64,000 nt of DNA from Paenibacillus sp. BJ-4 (lineage in GTDB: Bacteria > Bacillota > Bacilli > Paenibacillales > Paenibacillaceae), in the NCBI RefSeq assembly GCF_020404765.1, contig NZ_JAIVEM010000052.1, positions 59,583-123,582 on the forward strand, in the 5' to 3' direction. The notes beneath the pieces are model-generated. The model did not search any database. It was not told where the DNA came from and saw only the letters and a program-made list of their open reading frames with translations. Positions 45,045 through 55,337 of this stretch are shown here, piece by piece. Made by a program: the position numbers and the translations under genes. The number at the start of each line of letters is the position of its first letter. Within the stretch, counting starts at the first letter, position 1.

Positions 45045-45090
45045 AAAGATATAGGCTACCGGCTAAAGTGGGATGCCTATATCTTTGTTT
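45045..45090. terminator. Hairpin between the receiver remnant and the bicupin gene
   Basis: AAAGATATAGGC pairs perfectly with GCCTATATCTTT over an 18-base loop, with TTTG after it on the plus strand. Probably ended the lost regulator gene, or ends the bicupin transcript. Confidence 0.6.
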
Positions 45091-45143
45091 ACAACGTAAT
45101 TTTTTAATGAGAGCACGGACAAGACACACGTTCAGCGGATTCT

Positions 45144-46337
45144 TCAGTGTTCACCCTTTGGGTAAAAAGAATAACCCGGATATTTGACGACAGGCCATTT
45201 GTCCTTGCGCAATTGAGAGGTCATATCGGTGCCAACATGTAAATTACTCTGAATTAGTTCTGTCGGTGTAAGAGCCATCCATTGATTTAAGGAAACATCT
45301 GCAAAACGATCACTTTTAAACATTTCAAGAAACCAAAGTGTGCTGGTGCCTGTATTTTGAATGTAGTGGCCGTAAGCAAAAGGCACATATCCAACATCCC
45401 CGGCTCTGAAATCAAATGTACGGGCTGCACCATTACCGCCAAAGACAGTCATCCGTCCTTGCCCGGCAAGATAGTATTGCCATTCGTCATTATTGGGATG
45501 CCAGTGCATTTCCCGCATGGCTCCTGGCTCAATCTCAACAAGAGCAGCTGCGATGGTTTTGGATATTGGAAAATTGGAGGAGTCGACGATTCGTACGCTT
45601 CCCCCTGGTGTTTTAATCGGCGGCTGAGCAAGTAATTTATGCTTAAAGGATTGAGGTATCGTACCATAGGGAGAGGAAACCGCTTGGCTTTGAAGAGAAC
45701 CGGGAACGGCATCCTGATAGATGTATACTTGGTCTTGAGGAATCGATGCAAAATCAGCTTCTGGAACACCAAAATTGGCAGACAGTACATCTTTGGGGGT
45801 ATGGGCGAACCAATCGGAGATGGATAGGGTGTTTAAATCCGAGAAGCTACCATCATCAAAGACCAGCAAAAATTCGCAGCCGTCTTCAAGACCTTGTATA
45901 GAGTGTGGAATGCCGGGTGGGAAGTACCAAAGATCGCCTGGGCCCACATCAGCAATAAAATTACGCCCATCTTGGTCGACTGCCGTAATACGGGCACTTC
46001 CCAGCAGCATATAGGACCATTCCGCTTGCTGATGCCAGTGAAGCTCGCGGACACCTCCAGGGGTCAAGCTCATATTCACCCCGGCAAGGGTTGTGGCAAT
46101 GGGTAATTCCCTGACAGTTACTTCTCTGGACCATCCACCATGATTGAGCTGCATATGGGCGTCTGAAAAAGAAAATCTCATGTTAAGAATGAGTCCATTA
46201 TCCGTTACGGGTGGAACCAGGAAATCGGGATTTTGCAAATCCCTCATCACATCACGGGGGCCCTTGTCGATGCCCCCAGCGCCATCACTTCTAATGGGCT
46301 GTGGAACTCCGCCATTTTTCGAGCAATCATTATGCAT
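45144..46337 (-). CDS. Bicupin of the oxalate decarboxylase family with variant lid
   Basis: 397 residues, two cupin domains. N-terminal Mn site: [10 protein letters not shown] (His100, His102, Glu106) and GIPHSIQG (His145); C-terminal Mn site: [11 protein letters not shown] and FAYGHYIQN. Overall close to OxdC/OxdD ([28 protein letters not shown]). The lid that in OxdC is SENST (with the proton-donor Glu162) reads SDLNT here, Glu to Asp and Asn-Ser to Leu-Asn. Activity could therefore be oxidase-like or altered. ATG 46337 lies 10 bases after AGAGAGGAAG. No signal peptide. Confidence 0.82.
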   Translation of the reverse strand: MHNDCSKNGGVPQPIRSDGAGGIDKGPRDVMRDLQNPDFLVPPVTDNGLILNMRFSFSDAHMQLNHGGWSREVTVRELPIATTLAGVNMSLTPGGVRELHWHQQAEWSYMLLGSARITAVDQDGRNFIADVGPGDLWYFPPGIPHSIQGLEDGCEFLLVFDDGSFSDLNTLSISDWFAHTPKDVLSANFGVPEADFASIPQDQVYIYQDAVPGSLQSQAVSSPYGTIPQSFKHKLLAQPPIKTPGGSVRIVDSSNFPISKTIAAALVEIEPGAMREMHWHPNNDEWQYYLAGQGRMTVFGGNGAARTFDFRAGDVGYVPFAYGHYIQNTGTSTLWFLEMFKSDRFADVSLNQWMALTPTELIQSNLHVGTDMTSQLRKDKWPVVKYPGYSFYPKGEH

Positions 46338-46415
46338 GATTTGATCTTCCTCTCTAGGTTGAAGCTAAGGATAAGAGAAAATACGCATAAAGATTTTATG
46401 AGCAAACGGTGAGTT

Positions 46416-46895
46416 TTATGCTGTATGGGTCAGATCTGCAAACTGAGCCTGAATAATTTGAGTCAAATCCCGTGGATTCAACTCCAGTTGGATTCCGATT
46501 TTCCCGGCGCTTACAACAATGGCTTCCAGTTCCAATGCGGGCTGGTCGATAAAAGTAGGATAGAGCTTTTTCATTCCGATCGGCGAGCAGCCGCCGCGAA
46601 TATATCCTGTATGCTTTTGCAGATCTTTGACTGGGAGCATCTCGATTTTCTTCTCTCCCGCGGATTTGGCGGCCTTTTTAAGATCAAGCTCTTTATGTAC
46701 AGGAATTACAAAAACAAACAAATTTTGTTTGCTGTGTGCAACCAACGTTTTAAAAACCGCTTCCGGCGCTCTTTTGATCTTTTCGGCTACGTTCATACCG
46801 TCTATTTTGCCATCTTGGTGATCATAACTCAAAATATTGTAGCTTATGTGCTGCCCATCCAGTATGCGCATAGCGTTTGTTTTGCTAGTACTCAT
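46416..46895 (-). CDS. ybaK: Cys-tRNA(Pro) deacylase YbaK/EbsC
   Basis: 159 residues, one YbaK/aminoacyl-tRNA editing domain. Family marks: TLVAHSKQNLFVFVIPVHKELDLKK (catalytic Lys near residue 45 region), GYIRGGCSPIGMKKLYPTFID and VSAGKIGIQLELNPRDL. It hydrolyses misacylated Cys-tRNA-Pro, complementing the editing of prolyl-tRNA synthetase encoded 6 kb away. ATG 46895 has GGAAGAAAT upstream. Separate from the L7/L12-like gene, which precedes it on the same strand by 43 bases. Confidence 0.9.
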   Translation of the reverse strand: MSTSKTNAMRILDGQHISYNILSYDHQDGKIDGMNVAEKIKRAPEAVFKTLVAHSKQNLFVFVIPVHKELDLKKAAKSAGEKKIEMLPVKDLQKHTGYIRGGCSPIGMKKLYPTFIDQPALELEAIVVSAGKIGIQLELNPRDLTQIIQAQFADLTHTA

Positions 46896-46938
46896 CTTAT
46901 TTCTTCCTTTCCTAACTCATGCGAGGTAATCGCTGCAA

Positions 46939-47274
46939 CTAGAGTCGTTCCAAGGAATCCACGTAGTCTTTTGCTTCTTTTAAAGAGAGATCCCTGGCTG
47001 TTCGCAACTCTTTTATCGCTTGAATCTTTTTTCCTTCTCTAATCAGCATAATCAGTCTTTCATTGATATCATCTGAAGCTCCTGTATGTTGGAGATGTGG
47101 GGCAACGGTAGGGAATGAGTCTGACAGCAATGTTCCCGGTATTCCTGAACGATTCTCAAGACGCTCCACATCGGATTTCAAGTCATTAAGCCGAGATTGA
47201 AGGCTGTAGACCTTGATCAACAGTATGACGGAGAGGATCAATGCGATCATGGCAATGTATTCTATAGTTGACAT
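46939..47274 (-). CDS. Membrane protein with ribosomal L7/L12-like C-terminal domain
   Basis: 111 residues: an N-terminal membrane helix (EYIAMIALILSVILLIKVY), a short coiled coil (LQSRLNDLKSDVERLENR), a Pro/Ser linker, and a C-terminal domain (INERLIMLIREGKKIQAIKELRTARDL, EAKDYVDSL) like the L7/L12 C-terminal fold. Such stand-alone proteins occur in many Gram-positives with unknown function, possibly binding translation factors at the membrane. ATG 47274 has GGGGGAATTCC upstream. Confidence 0.75.
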   Translation of the reverse strand: MSTIEYIAMIALILSVILLIKVYSLQSRLNDLKSDVERLENRSGIPGTLLSDSFPTVAPHLQHTGASDDINERLIMLIREGKKIQAIKELRTARDLSLKEAKDYVDSLERL

Positions 47275-47560
47275 TGGAATTCCCCCTATTTCACTTGATT
47301 GTCTTCAGAAATGGCACACTAAAAATCAGTTCCTTATGAATAGTATAGCACAATGCTTTAAGGGAATAGGGGGATACACATCTCTATATGTGTCACCTTA
47401 TAACGGTCTATTTTTTTCAAGCGATGTATCCACGAATTTATATCGAGGGTGCTCCGTTTTCTAATCCAATAAGGCTGCAAATTGACTTTTTGTAAACCAA
47501 AAGCTATATTACAGCTTATTATAACCGTTTTAATAAATCCTTGAAAAGGAGTGTATTCCA

Positions 47561-48592
47561 ATCCAGCCAGTCTCCAATAATACCATTCGGGTCAAACAAA
47601 TAAATGTAGAGTTAGTTAAAAACACACTAAAATCCAAGGAATATGCTACCAAATCGTCCATAGCCAGCATTACAGGACTTAGTGTGGCAACCTGCGGGAA
47701 TATTTTGAAAGAGCTGCTTCAAACGGGAGAAGTATTAGAGATGGAATTGGAAGAATCCAACGGTGGACGTCCGGCAAGACGGTACAAATATAACGCCGAT
47801 TATTCCTATATCATCTGTTTAAACGTAAAAACGGAAGGCGGAGTACTTTCCCTCACTTACGCTGTTGCCAATTTACTGGGTGAGATCATTGCAGAAAAGA
47901 CCTCAATTGTGCCTTATATTGATTACGAGGTAATAGAAACCCAAATTGGAGAACTGATTCATAACTATGGCAATGTCAAAGCCATTGGGATTGGCATTCC
48001 AGGGGTTGTCCATCAAGGGGTGATCGATGTTTGTGATATTGACCTGCTCATAGGCGTACCTGTAGGGCCGCGTCTTCAAGACAAATATGGGTTGGAAGTT
48101 ATTATGGAAAATGATATGAATCTGACAGTTTATGGGTTTTATAACATGCAAAATTTTGATGAGGACAAAACCTTCGCCATTGTTAACTTTCCCAAGGACC
48201 ATTTTCCGGGAGCAGGTTTTATTGTTGACGGACATTTGTTAAAGGGAAATACCAAATTTGCCGGGGAAGTTTCATTTTTACCTTTTGATTTGACGAGAGA
48301 AGAACAGCTTAAACAGCTAAATAGCACTCAAGGGTTTGTTCCTCTGGCAGTCAAAACGATAACTTCCATTATTGCGATTATGGATCCTGTATCTATCGCT
48401 TTGACCGGAGAGCTATCCAAGCCGGCTTTGTTGGCCGATATTTATAACGGCTGTTTAAAGGACATCCCCAAAGAGCATATGCCAGAGATTTTTGTGAAGA
48501 ACGATACCTATGAAGAGTACATGAACGGGTTGATTTCGGTTACCCTTGAAAGTCTGACATACCATTTGCAATTAGTGGAAAAAAGAAAATAG
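47561..48592 (+). CDS. ROK-family regulator, probable ATC start
   Basis: About 343 residues if translation begins at ATC 47561. Winged HTH (SIASITGLSVATCGNILKELL), then a ROK sugar-kinase-like domain (KAIGIGIPGVVHQGVIDV, MENDMNLTVYGFY, GAGFIVDGHLLKG, FAGEVSFLP). The kinase metal-binding Cys cluster is missing, so it is a regulator. The first usual start is GTG 47684, in the middle of the HTH. Upstream of that the frame is open with family-like sequence NNTIRVKQINVELVKNTLKS to AAGGAG at 47546-47551, 9 bases before ATC 47561. It precedes a GH1 gene which it probably controls. Confidence 0.82.
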   Translation: MQPVSNNTIRVKQINVELVKNTLKSKEYATKSSIASITGLSVATCGNILKELLQTGEVLEMELEESNGGRPARRYKYNADYSYIICLNVKTEGGVLSLTYAVANLLGEIIAEKTSIVPYIDYEVIETQIGELIHNYGNVKAIGIGIPGVVHQGVIDVCDIDLLIGVPVGPRLQDKYGLEVIMENDMNLTVYGFYNMQNFDEDKTFAIVNFPKDHFPGAGFIVDGHLLKGNTKFAGEVSFLPFDLTREEQLKQLNSTQGFVPLAVKTITSIIAIMDPVSIALTGELSKPALLADIYNGCLKDIPKEHMPEIFVKNDTYEEYMNGLISVTLESLTYHLQLVEKRK

Positions 48593-48689
48593 AGAAGTGA
48601 AAATTTGGAGATCATACCACTATAGGCTCTGAAAGTGTAGTGGTCACATGTACTGTGATACTCACTGCCGCTGAGAATTTAAAAAATAC

Positions 48690-48720
48690 TTGACATGAAA
48701 CGCGTTACAAACCTTAAGAT
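48690..48720 (+). promoter_or_regulatory. Promoter and LacI/CcpA-like palindrome before the GH1 gene
   Basis: TTGACA at 48690-48695 overlaps the palindrome TGAAACGCGTTACA (48696-48709), then TAAGAT at 48715-48720. A central-CGCG palindrome between promoter elements suggests repression by a LacI-family or catabolite regulator. Confidence 0.5.
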
Positions 48721-48760
48721 TCAATTAGAAGTACTTTATAACACATCAGCATAGAGGTAA

Positions 48761-50227
<1,467 letters not shown>

Positions 50228-50278
50228 TTTATAAATAAACTAGTGATTAAGTTTTAAATATACAACGAAGGTTATACG

Positions 50279-50325
50279 TAGCGACCGCTTCTGCTCTTTT
50301 ACGGGAAGCGGTCGCTAATTTTTTA
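50279..50325 (+). terminator. Terminator after the GH1 gene
   Basis: TAGCGACCGCTTC / GAAGCGGTCGCTA, perfect 13-bp stem, then ATTTTTT. The rest of the gap to 50594 shows nothing recognisable. Confidence 0.95.
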
Positions 50326-50594
50326 GGGCATTGGCAACCGAATTGTCAAGCTAAGTGCGACAGAGCTTTCATGAATAATTCGTAAGCGGCATTTTATTGA
50401 TAATTGGTGATAAATAGATTGGACAAAAGTAAATTATTGAGATACATTAGGACTTATTAAAACATCAATAATAACTATATAGGCCACGAGAAGTAGATCA
50501 TGAATTTCGCAGAAAGCTACTGAAAAAGCATTGAAAAGTTGAGCCCAGTATAAATGAAGGTTTTTAGGATGAGGGCCACAGAAGGAGGAAAATA

Positions 50595-50975
50595 GTGAAG
50601 ATTGAACATGTAGCGATCTGGGTCAGAGACTTGGAGAAAATGAAGAGCTTTTACGAGCAATACTTTGATGGGAAATCTAACGATAAATATTATAATGCGA
50701 CAAAAGGATTTGAGTCCTATTTTATCACCTTTAAGGATGGAGCAAGGTTAGAGGTTATGCGTCAAACAGGAGTAGATCATTCACCACAGATCAATACTAC
50801 AGGCTGGGCTCATGTGGCATTTTCCGTTGGAAGTAAAGAACTGGTGAATGAAAAGACAGAGCAGCTCATGCATGCAGGATATGAAGTAGTGGGTCAGCCA
50901 AGATTAACAGGTGACGGTTATTATGAAAGCGTAATTAAAGATCCAGAGGGTAATTTGATAGAAATTTCAATGTAA
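50595..50975 (+). CDS. VOC-family (glyoxalase-like) protein
   Basis: 126 residues from GTG 50595 (GAAGGAGGAAAA upstream). Begins with [23 protein letters not shown] and ends [11 protein letters not shown]; metal ligands probably His5 in HVAIW, Glu near residue 54 in RLEVMR, His in WAHVAFSV and Glu in LIEIS, as in glyoxalase I and related. Single VOC domain, likely a homodimer. The substrate is unknown; lactoylglutathione-type or fosfomycin-type activities are not implied by residues seen. Confidence 0.85.
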   Translation: MKIEHVAIWVRDLEKMKSFYEQYFDGKSNDKYYNATKGFESYFITFKDGARLEVMRQTGVDHSPQINTTGWAHVAFSVGSKELVNEKTEQLMHAGYEVVGQPRLTGDGYYESVIKDPEGNLIEISM

Positions 50976-51014
50976 TATCTAGATAAACGGAGTGAGGACA
51001 GGCAATGACAGAAA

Positions 51015-51221
51015 AATAAAAATCACAATTAGGACTCCTGTACAATGGGTCATCCTCTTGATGTGGAACAACGTAATGAGTGATTGGAGATTGTATTTCC
51101 AATCACTGTGGGCAATAATGTGTAGATCGGTGGTAATGTCAGCGTTCTGGCTGGTGTAACTATAGGCGATGATTTCCGTAAAATCACCGAATATGATAAG
51201 CACAAGTATAGAAGGAATTAA
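51015..51221 (+). pseudogene. Remnant of a maltose O-acetyltransferase-like gene
   Basis: Reading in one frame (with changes) gives KITIRTPVQ, then GHPLDVEQRNE, stop TGA, LEIVFPITVGNNV, stop TAG, IGGNVSVLAGVTIGDD, then FRKITEYDKHKYRRN and TAA at 51221. These are the hexapeptide-repeat and C-terminal parts of Maa-type sugar O-acetyltransferases; the segment between GDD and FRK is deleted and Trp codons became stops. A clear pseudogene. Confidence 0.8.
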
Positions 51222-51226
51222 TAATA

Positions 51227-51256
51227 AACTACAGCTCATTCGGAGCTGTAGTTTTG
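51227..51256 (+). terminator. Terminator of the former acetyltransferase gene
   Basis: AAACTACAGCTC / GAGCTGTAGTTTT with a 4-base loop, just after the remnant's TAA. Confidence 0.85.
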
Positions 51257-51397
51257 TGTCTTAAAAGAATATTACCCAACGGAAGAAACATTTTTGCACA
51301 GATTTGTTCAGGGAATAATGTAATAATGGGCTTAAGAGGGATATTTTCTAATTATTCAGCAAATTACAACAGCCTATTCAGAAAGGAAAGAACAATC

Positions 51398-51949
51398 ATG
51401 AAATTGATGTGTATATCAGATATTCACGGCTCGCTGCACTGGTTGCAATTGGCGCTTGAAAAGTTCAGAGAGGAGAAAGCTGACCGTCTTGTCCTGCTCG
51501 GAGACTATATGTACCATGGGCCGCGCAATCAGCTGCCGGAAGGATATAACCCAGCAGAAGTAGCTGCTTTGCTGAATCAGTACAAGCCGCATATTGCGGT
51601 GTCTGTCCGCGGGAATTGCGATGCAGAAGTGGATCAAATGCTGCTTGAATTTCCGATGATGGGTGATTATGCCTTGTTATACCATGAAGGGCGGCGCATC
51701 TATGTGACCCATGGACATGGCTTTAGTATCGGAAATTTACCGCCACTGGAAGCGGGAGATGTGTTCATTCAGGGACATACTCATATTCCAGTAGCGGACG
51801 TGGAAAATGGAGTCTTTGTTCTGAACCCCGGTTCGATCGCGCTGCCAAAAGAAAACTATCCATCCTCTTACGGTGTGCTGGAGGGAGCGCAATTCACCGT
51901 GAAGGATTTTGATGGCAATACGGTGAAAGCCATCACATTTTCAAAGTAA
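51398..51949 (+). CDS. YfcE-like phosphodiesterase
   Basis: 183 residues from ATG 51398 (AAAGGAAAG upstream; the longer frame to 51254 is not supported). Calcineurin-like fold with SDIHGSLHWLQ, LLGDYMYHGPRN, VRGNCDAE, THGHGFSIG and QGHTHIPVAD, giving all di-metal ligands. YfcE proteins hydrolyse phosphodiesters such as bis-pNPP and are of unknown natural substrate. Stands 67 bases before the agmatine deiminase frame but in the same orientation. Confidence 0.9.
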   Translation: MKLMCISDIHGSLHWLQLALEKFREEKADRLVLLGDYMYHGPRNQLPEGYNPAEVAALLNQYKPHIAVSVRGNCDAEVDQMLLEFPMMGDYALLYHEGRRIYVTHGHGFSIGNLPPLEAGDVFIQGHTHIPVADVENGVFVLNPGSIALPKENYPSSYGVLEGAQFTVKDFDGNTVKAITFSK

Positions 51950-52116
51950 TTTCCGTCCATATATATGTAAAACGTTCAAAAATTTTCGCCTCTGATTGAG
52001 ACAAAGATCATATTATTGTATGATAGGAGCGGAGTCTGTCCGTCTTGTTCATTAGACATCGTTGTTCAGCTATAGATAAGGCTCCATATTATGAAAAAGA
52101 AAGAGAGCTTCAATCC

Positions 52117-53148
52117 ATGCAAATTAAGGATTCACATTATAAGATGCCGCCTGAATGGGCGCCGCATGAACGTACGTATATTTCCTGGCCAGTACAGTCT
52201 TCTATGGTCTACCCGGATATGCATGTCGATGTATGCACGGGCTACGCCGGAATAGTACGCGCTATGGCAGAGTTTGAACCGGTTACTGTGGTCGTAAATC
52301 CGGCTGATCTGGAGAGCGTACGGGCGCTTGAACTCGGGGAAAGGGTGGAGCTGCTGCCGATTGAGCACAGCGATGCATGGCTGCGCGATAACGGTCCCAC
52401 ATTTCTCACCAACGAGCATGGCCAGTTGGCAGGTGTGAACTGGAAGTTTAACGCTTGGGGCGGCAAATACGCTCCATGGGATCTGGATGATCAGGTTGCA
52501 CCGCAAATTTTGGACAAGCTTGGAGTTCCGCGGTTTGATGCACCGCTTGTGATGGAAGGCGGCTCCTTGCACGTAGACGGTGAAGGCACACTTATTACCA
52601 CAGAAGAGTGTTTGTTAAATCCGAACCGTAATCCAGAGCTAAGCAGAGAAGACATTGAACGGTACGTGTGCGAGTATACAGGTACCGAGAAAATCATCTG
52701 GCTGAAACGTGGACTGAGTGGCGACGAAACGGACGGCCATGTGGACAATATTGCTTGCTTCGCTGCTCCCGGCAAGGTCATTATGCAAGTATGCGATGAT
52801 CCTGAGGATGAAAATTACGAAATTACGCAAGAAAATCTGCGCATTCTGGAGCAAGCAACAGATGCCAAGGGTCGCAAGCTGGAAGTGATTCGGATCGGCC
52901 AGCCGCCGCGAGTGGATTATGAAGATAGCCGATTGACACTGAGCTATATTAACTTCTACTTTGTGAACGGCGGTATTATTTTGCCGGTGTTTGGCGGCAC
53001 TGCCGCTGAGAGCGATCTTGTAGCCCAACAGGTGCTGGCAAAAGTATTTCCAGATCGCAAGATCCGCACCGTAGATGGTATGGCAGTTATCCGTGAAGGC
53101 GGAAACGTGCACTGCACAACTCAGCAGATGCCTGCTGTAAATGGCTAA
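52117..53148 (+). CDS. aguA: Agmatine deiminase
   Basis: 343 residues from ATG 52117 (an upstream in-frame ATG 52045 adds 24 residues without homology). Converts agmatine to N-carbamoylputrescine plus ammonia. Signatures are MPPEWAPHERTYISWP, DAWLRDNGPTF, GGSLHVDGEGTL and the catalytic Cys in GGNVHCTTQQMP near the C-terminus; GDETDGHVDN carries the catalytic His and Asp. The next gene, 36 bases on, encodes the amidase of the following step. Confidence 0.95.
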   Translation: MQIKDSHYKMPPEWAPHERTYISWPVQSSMVYPDMHVDVCTGYAGIVRAMAEFEPVTVVVNPADLESVRALELGERVELLPIEHSDAWLRDNGPTFLTNEHGQLAGVNWKFNAWGGKYAPWDLDDQVAPQILDKLGVPRFDAPLVMEGGSLHVDGEGTLITTEECLLNPNRNPELSREDIERYVCEYTGTEKIIWLKRGLSGDETDGHVDNIACFAAPGKVIMQVCDDPEDENYEITQENLRILEQATDAKGRKLEVIRIGQPPRVDYEDSRLTLSYINFYFVNGGIILPVFGGTAAESDLVAQQVLAKVFPDRKIRTVDGMAVIREGGNVHCTTQQMPAVNG

Positions 53149-53183
53149 ACTATACGATATTTAAGAGGAGGACTAAAACTAAA

Positions 53184-54059
53184 GTGAGAAAAGTAAAAGT
53201 GGCAGCAACTCAAATGAGCTGCTCTACCCATATCGACGAAAATATTAGCAAAGCTGAAAAGCTGGTGCGTGAAGCGGCGGCGCAAGGCGCGCAAATTATT
53301 TTGCTGCAGGAATTGTTCGAGACTCCGTACTTCTGTCAGAAGGAGAAGTCTGATTATTATGTATATGCAACTGAGCTTGAGCACAACAAGGCGATTAATC
53401 ATTTCAAGAAGATTGCCAAGGAATTGCAGGTTGTGCTGCCAATCAGTTTTTATGAAAAGAAAAACTACGCTCGCTACAACAGTCTTGCTGTAATTGATGC
53501 GGATGGCGAAGTGTTGGGTAAATACCGCAAAAGTCACATCCCGGACGGTCCGGGGTATGAGGAAAAATTTTATTTTAATCCGGGCGATACCGGTTTTAAA
53601 GTATGGAATACACGTTATGCCAAAATTGGAGTAGGCGTGTGCTGGGATCAATGGTATCCTGAGGCGGCTCGTTGTATGGCGCTCATGGGCGCAGAAATTT
53701 TATTTTATCCGACAGCGATTGGTTCGGAGCCGCAGGATTCTTCCATTGACTCCAAGGATCACTGGCAGACCTGCATGCTGGGTCACGCTGCTTCCAACCT
53801 GATTCCAGTCATTGCCTCCAATCGTATTGGAACTGAAACGGATGAGGATTCCAGTATCAACTTCTACGGCTCATCCTTTATTGCCGGGCCTCAAGGTAAC
53901 AAGATTGCAGAGGCTGGTCGCACCGATGAGGAAGTGCTTACCGCCGAATTCGACCTGGACGAGTTGGAGGTGGGACGGATTGAATGGGGCATTTTCCGCG
54001 ACCGTCGCCCGGAGCTATACAAAATGATTGCTACCTATGATGGTGAATTGAAGTTGTAG
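53184..54059 (+). CDS. aguB: N-carbamoylputrescine amidase
   Basis: 291 residues, nitrilase family. GTG 53184 has AAGAGGAGG upstream. Catalytic triad: Glu in LQELFETPYFCQ, Lys in KYRKSHIPDG and Cys in VGVCWDQWYPEAAR. Hydrolyses N-carbamoylputrescine to putrescine, carbon dioxide and ammonia. With aguA it gives putrescine from agmatine, a route independent of speB. Cotranscribed with aguA and ended by the terminator that follows. A spermidine-synthase-like gene at 40.7-41.4 kb is not part of it. Confidence 0.93.
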   Translation: MRKVKVAATQMSCSTHIDENISKAEKLVREAAAQGAQIILLQELFETPYFCQKEKSDYYVYATELEHNKAINHFKKIAKELQVVLPISFYEKKNYARYNSLAVIDADGEVLGKYRKSHIPDGPGYEEKFYFNPGDTGFKVWNTRYAKIGVGVCWDQWYPEAARCMALMGAEILFYPTAIGSEPQDSSIDSKDHWQTCMLGHAASNLIPVIASNRIGTETDEDSSINFYGSSFIAGPQGNKIAEAGRTDEEVLTAEFDLDELEVGRIEWGIFRDRRPELYKMIATYDGELKL

Positions 54060-54094
54060 TGGAATAGAAATAGAAGTATAATCTTTGTTCACAT

Positions 54095-54130
54095 AAAAGG
54101 AACATTCCTCACAGGTTTGTTCCTTTTTTA
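54095..54130 (+). terminator. Terminator after aguB
   Basis: AAAAGGAACA / TGTTCCTTTTTT with a 13-base loop and T run. Confidence 0.88.
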
Positions 54131-54342
54131 TGTCAGACTCCATTTAATCTAATGATTTAAACTATAATTTAATACATAAAATAGCCTTAGAATTTATGGA
54201 TTGTATGATATAAAATCAAGTCAAAAGGAATGATCGTACTCAACGAAACCTCGATATTCTTTAAAGTGAAAAAAATCACATACAAGAATCCTTTAATGAA
54301 TACTTGAAATTGAAACTTGCAAACTCGTAAGGAGGAAGAACT

Positions 54343-55216
54343 ATGAACCACTATCCTGTTATCTTTGAAACTCTGACAATACGGCGTATGACGTTGAAAA
54401 ACTGGATTGTAATGCCCCCAATGGGAACTAACTTTGCTGCTAGAAGGTGGTAACACACTGGAAGATACACTGGAGTTATTGGAGTATCTTAATGATGAGG
54501 TAGATATTCTGAACGTTTCTGCTGCTCTGAATGATTCTATCCAGTTCCAGATTGACGGAATGAACCTGCCGGATGGTTGGCGTTCTTATATGGCCAAAGC
54601 GGTGAAGGAAAAGTTCGGGAAGGTCACGATGACCTCTGGTAATATTCGGAGCCCGCAGGCTGCGCAGGATATTTTGGAGAGAGGTGACGCTGATCTTCTG
54701 GCAATGGGTAGAGGCTTGATGGCAGAACCGAACTGGGTGCTTAAAGTGCAAAACGGCTATGAACATTTCCTTAGAAAATGCATGTAGGCTGCACAGGAAC
54801 CCTCTTTGAGGAAAAACCAGAGTTGAGCGATGATGCCGTCACTGGGCAAAGACCTGGATATGATCACCCGAATTTCCATGATGAAAATGGTAGAGGAGCG
54901 GGAAGTGAATGTCCATACGGAAACGGCTTTAACAGAAGTGTGCAGCGACCACTTCAAAATAAAGCATGAATAACAGGAGTTCGAGATTCATTTTGATCTT
55001 GGATTCGTATGCTTGGGTATGCGTTCATACAGTCCGCTTATGGATAGCTTGCTCGAATATGGTAAAGATCATCAAGTGGAAGTTGTTAATATCGGGGATA
55101 GCAAACAAGCTCGTCGTATCATAGATGGCACCCATGAAGGCCGTAATATTCTAAAAACCATTCAAAGGGTAGACGAATTCAAAAATTCATGGCAATTCAT
55201 TCGTTTACAAGGTTGA
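54343..55216 (+). pseudogene. Decayed Fe-S NADH:flavin oxidoreductase (old yellow enzyme, BaiCD-type)
   Basis: ATG 54343 with AAGGAGGAAG opens MNHYPVIFETLTIRRM, KNWIVMPPMGTNFAA, then a deletion and frameshift. Later frames give DGWRSYMAKAVKEKFG, GDADLLAMGRGLMAEPNW (flavin site), CTGTLFEE-type remains of the Fe-S Cys cluster, DMITRISMMKMVEE, and SPLMDSLLEYG, HEGRNILKTIQ at the C-terminus. The intact family has about 650 residues; less than half is left, with three frame changes and large internal losses, so no function. Confidence 0.85.
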
Positions 55217-55337
55217 AGAGACAGCATTGTCTTTTCAACCTTTTTTATTGGGCGCACGCTATCATTGTAAGTATTGATTTTCTTGCGAAATTAAAGGTAA
55301 GCTATGGAGGAATAGGGGGAACAGTGGGAGGTGTCAT

